DNA of 64,000 nucleotides from Ramlibacter sp. GTDB lineage: Bacteria; Pseudomonadota; Gammaproteobacteria; Burkholderiales; Burkholderiaceae_C. The first letter of the stretch is position 1. Every line of letters begins with the position of its first letter. Positions 62,972 to 64,000 of the stretch are shown in pieces. The notes below the pieces were generated by a model. That model worked only from the letters and a program-made list of their open reading frames with translations, did no database searches and was not told the origin of the DNA. The stretch is taken from NCBI GenBank assembly GCA_019635415.1, contig JAHBZN010000003.1, forward strand, positions 310,001 through 374,000, written 5' to 3'. The position numbers and the translations under genes were made by a program.

Positions 62972-63158
62972 GCTGTCATTGGGGAGTAGCCTCCCTTCAA
63001 TTCTGAGAGGGGCTTGCGTCAACAGACTTGGGGTGCATCACTGCAGCCCATGGCGCAAGCGGTTGTCCGGACTTGGCGAGACCTTTGACTGCGCAGCCTC
63101 CGTTTTGGCCGGGGATGCCGCGCAGTCAATGGTGTGTCCGTTCCGGCCGGAGTCCTTC
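62972..63158 (+). ncRNA. Mn2+-sensing yybP-ykoY riboswitch
   Basis: Conserved L1 motif GGGGAGTAGCC at 62981-62991 and ACCTTTGACT near 63081. Downstream arms GACTGCGC (63087-63094) and GCGCAGTC (63120-63127) form a strong stem. Directly before a UPF0016 gene, the known target class. The expression-platform type is not clear from sequence. With the divergent amtB promoter region it fills the 320-bp gap. Confidence 0.88.
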
Positions 63159-63722
63159 ATGGAAGCCCTTCTCGTCTCCACCTCCATCGTTGCCCTGGCC
63201 GAAATGGGCGACAAAACCCAGTTGCTTGCCCTGGTGCTGGCCGCGCGGTTCCGCCGCCCCTGGCCCATCGTGCTTGGCATCCTCGTGGCCACGCTGGCCA
63301 ACCACGCGCTCGCGGGCGCGGCCGGCGCCTGGATCACCACCGTGCTGGGGCCGGACGTCTTGCGCTGGGTGCTGGGCGGCTCGTTCCTGGCCATGGCGGC
63401 GTGGATGCTGGTGCCTGACAAGCTGGACGAAGACGAAGCCGCCACGGCGCCGCGCTTTGGCGTGTTCGGCACCACGGTGCTGGCCTTCTTTCTGGCCGAG
63501 ATGGGCGACAAGACGCAGATCGCCACCGTCATGCTCGCCGCGCGCTACGACGCCTATTTCTGGGTGGTGGCCGGCACCACGCTGGGCATGATGCTGGCCA
63601 ACGCACCCGTGGTCTGGCTGGGCGACCGCATCACGCGGCGCGTGCCGATCCAGCTCGTGCACCGCGTCTCGGCGGCCATCTTCGTGGCCCTCGGCGTGCT
63701 CGCGCTGGTGGGCTGGCATTGA
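63159..63722 (+). CDS. UPF0016/GDT1-family cation exporter (Mn)
   Basis: 187 residues, six TM helices, with the two signature repeats ALAEMGDKTQLLALVLA and FFLAEMGDKTQIATVMLA. Such proteins (MneA/TMEM165 group) export Mn2+ or Ca2+. The start lies at the 3' end of the Mn riboswitch and supports Mn efflux. The ATG at 63159 is chosen for family start and riboswitch position. Confidence 0.92.
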   Translation: MEALLVSTSIVALAEMGDKTQLLALVLAARFRRPWPIVLGILVATLANHALAGAAGAWITTVLGPDVLRWVLGGSFLAMAAWMLVPDKLDEDEAATAPRFGVFGTTVLAFFLAEMGDKTQIATVMLAARYDAYFWVVAGTTLGMMLANAPVVWLGDRITRRVPIQLVHRVSAAIFVALGVLALVGWH

Positions 63723-63735
63723 TATACTGCGGGCT

Positions 63736-63790
63736 CAGCGCCGATTTGCTTCAGCTTGCGGGCGCTCAATAAATTCAGCTAAAGATCGAA
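63736..63790 (+). ncRNA. SAM-II riboswitch upstream of metX
   Basis: P1 arms AGCGCC (63737-63742) and GGCGCT (63761-63766) pair perfectly. The loop contains GATTTG and the 3' part has AATAAAT and CAGCTAAAG. These are the conserved bases of the SAM-II (metA-type) pseudoknot aptamer, and the downstream gene is the typical target. Confidence 0.88.
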
Positions 63791-63800
63791 AGCCCGCCCA

Positions 63801-63834
63801 CCCGGCCTCGTTTTTTAGCGACGCCGGGTTTTTT
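63801..63834 (+). terminator. Intrinsic terminator between SAM-II aptamer and metX
   Basis: CCCGGC (63801-63806) and GCCGGG (63823-63828) followed by TTTTTT. It lies between the aptamer and the metX start, so it may be the expression platform (attenuation) rather than the end of the upstream unit. Confidence 0.82.
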
Positions 63835-63856
63835 GTTTTTGACTGCCTGACTCCTG

Positions 63857-64000
63857 ATGATCGTCACGCCCCAGTTCATGGATTTCAGCGAGCCGCTGGC
63901 GCTGCAAAGCGGCGCGTCCATCCGCGGCTACACGCTGGCCTATGAGACCTATGGCCAGCTCAACGCCGACAAGTCCAACGCGGTGCTGGTCTGCCACGCG
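63857..64000 (+). CDS. metX: Homoserine O-acetyl/succinyltransferase MetX, N-terminal part (gene runs off the window)
   Basis: 48 visible codons with MetX-type features: [24 protein letters not shown] and [13 protein letters not shown], the opening of the alpha/beta-hydrolase-fold acyltransferase. It acylates homoserine in methionine synthesis. Whether it uses acetyl- or succinyl-CoA cannot be told from this part. It is controlled by the SAM-II riboswitch. Confidence 0.9.
   Translation, partial: MIVTPQFMDFSEPLALQSGASIRGYTLAYETYGQLNADKSNAVLVCHA

Overview
The window is a high-GC betaproteobacterial chromosome segment, most likely from the Comamonadaceae (Burkholderiales). The support is the gene content (DUF4148 protein, NnrU, Burkholderiales-style origin neighbourhood) and six copies of a roughly 55-bp dispersed element of a kind I recall from that family. 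The genus is not resolved. I saw no rRNA, tRNA, insertion sequence or CRISPR array. Many genes are packed with ATGA overlaps, so most of the window is operons.

Left part (1-31.8 kb). A divergent copper module (copA partial, copZ-cueR) has two CueR-type operators. Next comes a CreBC two-component system, then an exact cre-tag, then a VIT/vWA protein with a PEP-CTERM-like tail, an exosortase, an EpsI-like protein and a GT51 glycosyltransferase: apparently a self-contained surface-sorting system. A polyamine-type ABC importer operon follows with a GntR regulator, a racemase-like protein lacking one catalytic Cys, and a strong operator palindrome. Then come a repeat lipoprotein, a NarL/hybrid-kinase pair, pirin, an AhpD-like protein with a divergent AraC regulator, a Spy-like protein, a possible PD-(D/E)XK protein, a MerR-thioesterase pair, and a ybhP-clsB-ybhN operon with ybhN duplicated. 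The part ends with minCDE.

Middle part (32-48 kb). Housekeeping genes are followed by a frameshifted DUF296 gene and a small AT-richer island with an HNH endonuclease. Then comes the replication-origin neighbourhood: gyrB, dnaN and dnaA run left, while rpmH, rnpA, yidD, yidC and mnmE run right. DnaA boxes lie on both sides of dnaA.

Right part (48-64 kb). Two stand-alone cyclic-nucleotide-binding proteins flank an unknown protein. Then come apt, a Kef-type antiporter, kdsD-kdsC-lptC (no lptAB in the window), a BLUF photoreceptor with an unknown partner, and two RRM proteins whose leaders can form the same Shine-Dalgarno-sequestering hairpin. A bufferin-type copper RiPP operon (bufABCD) follows, with a dispersed repeat read in frame inside bufC. 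The window ends with amtB, a Mn2+ (yybP-ykoY) riboswitch before a UPF0016 exporter, and a SAM-II riboswitch plus terminator before metX.

Two copper systems (copA/copZ/cueR and bufABCD) and three RNA-level controls stand out. The best candidates for new biology are the CreBC-exosortase cassette, the paired RRM leaders and the repeat-derived coding segments.
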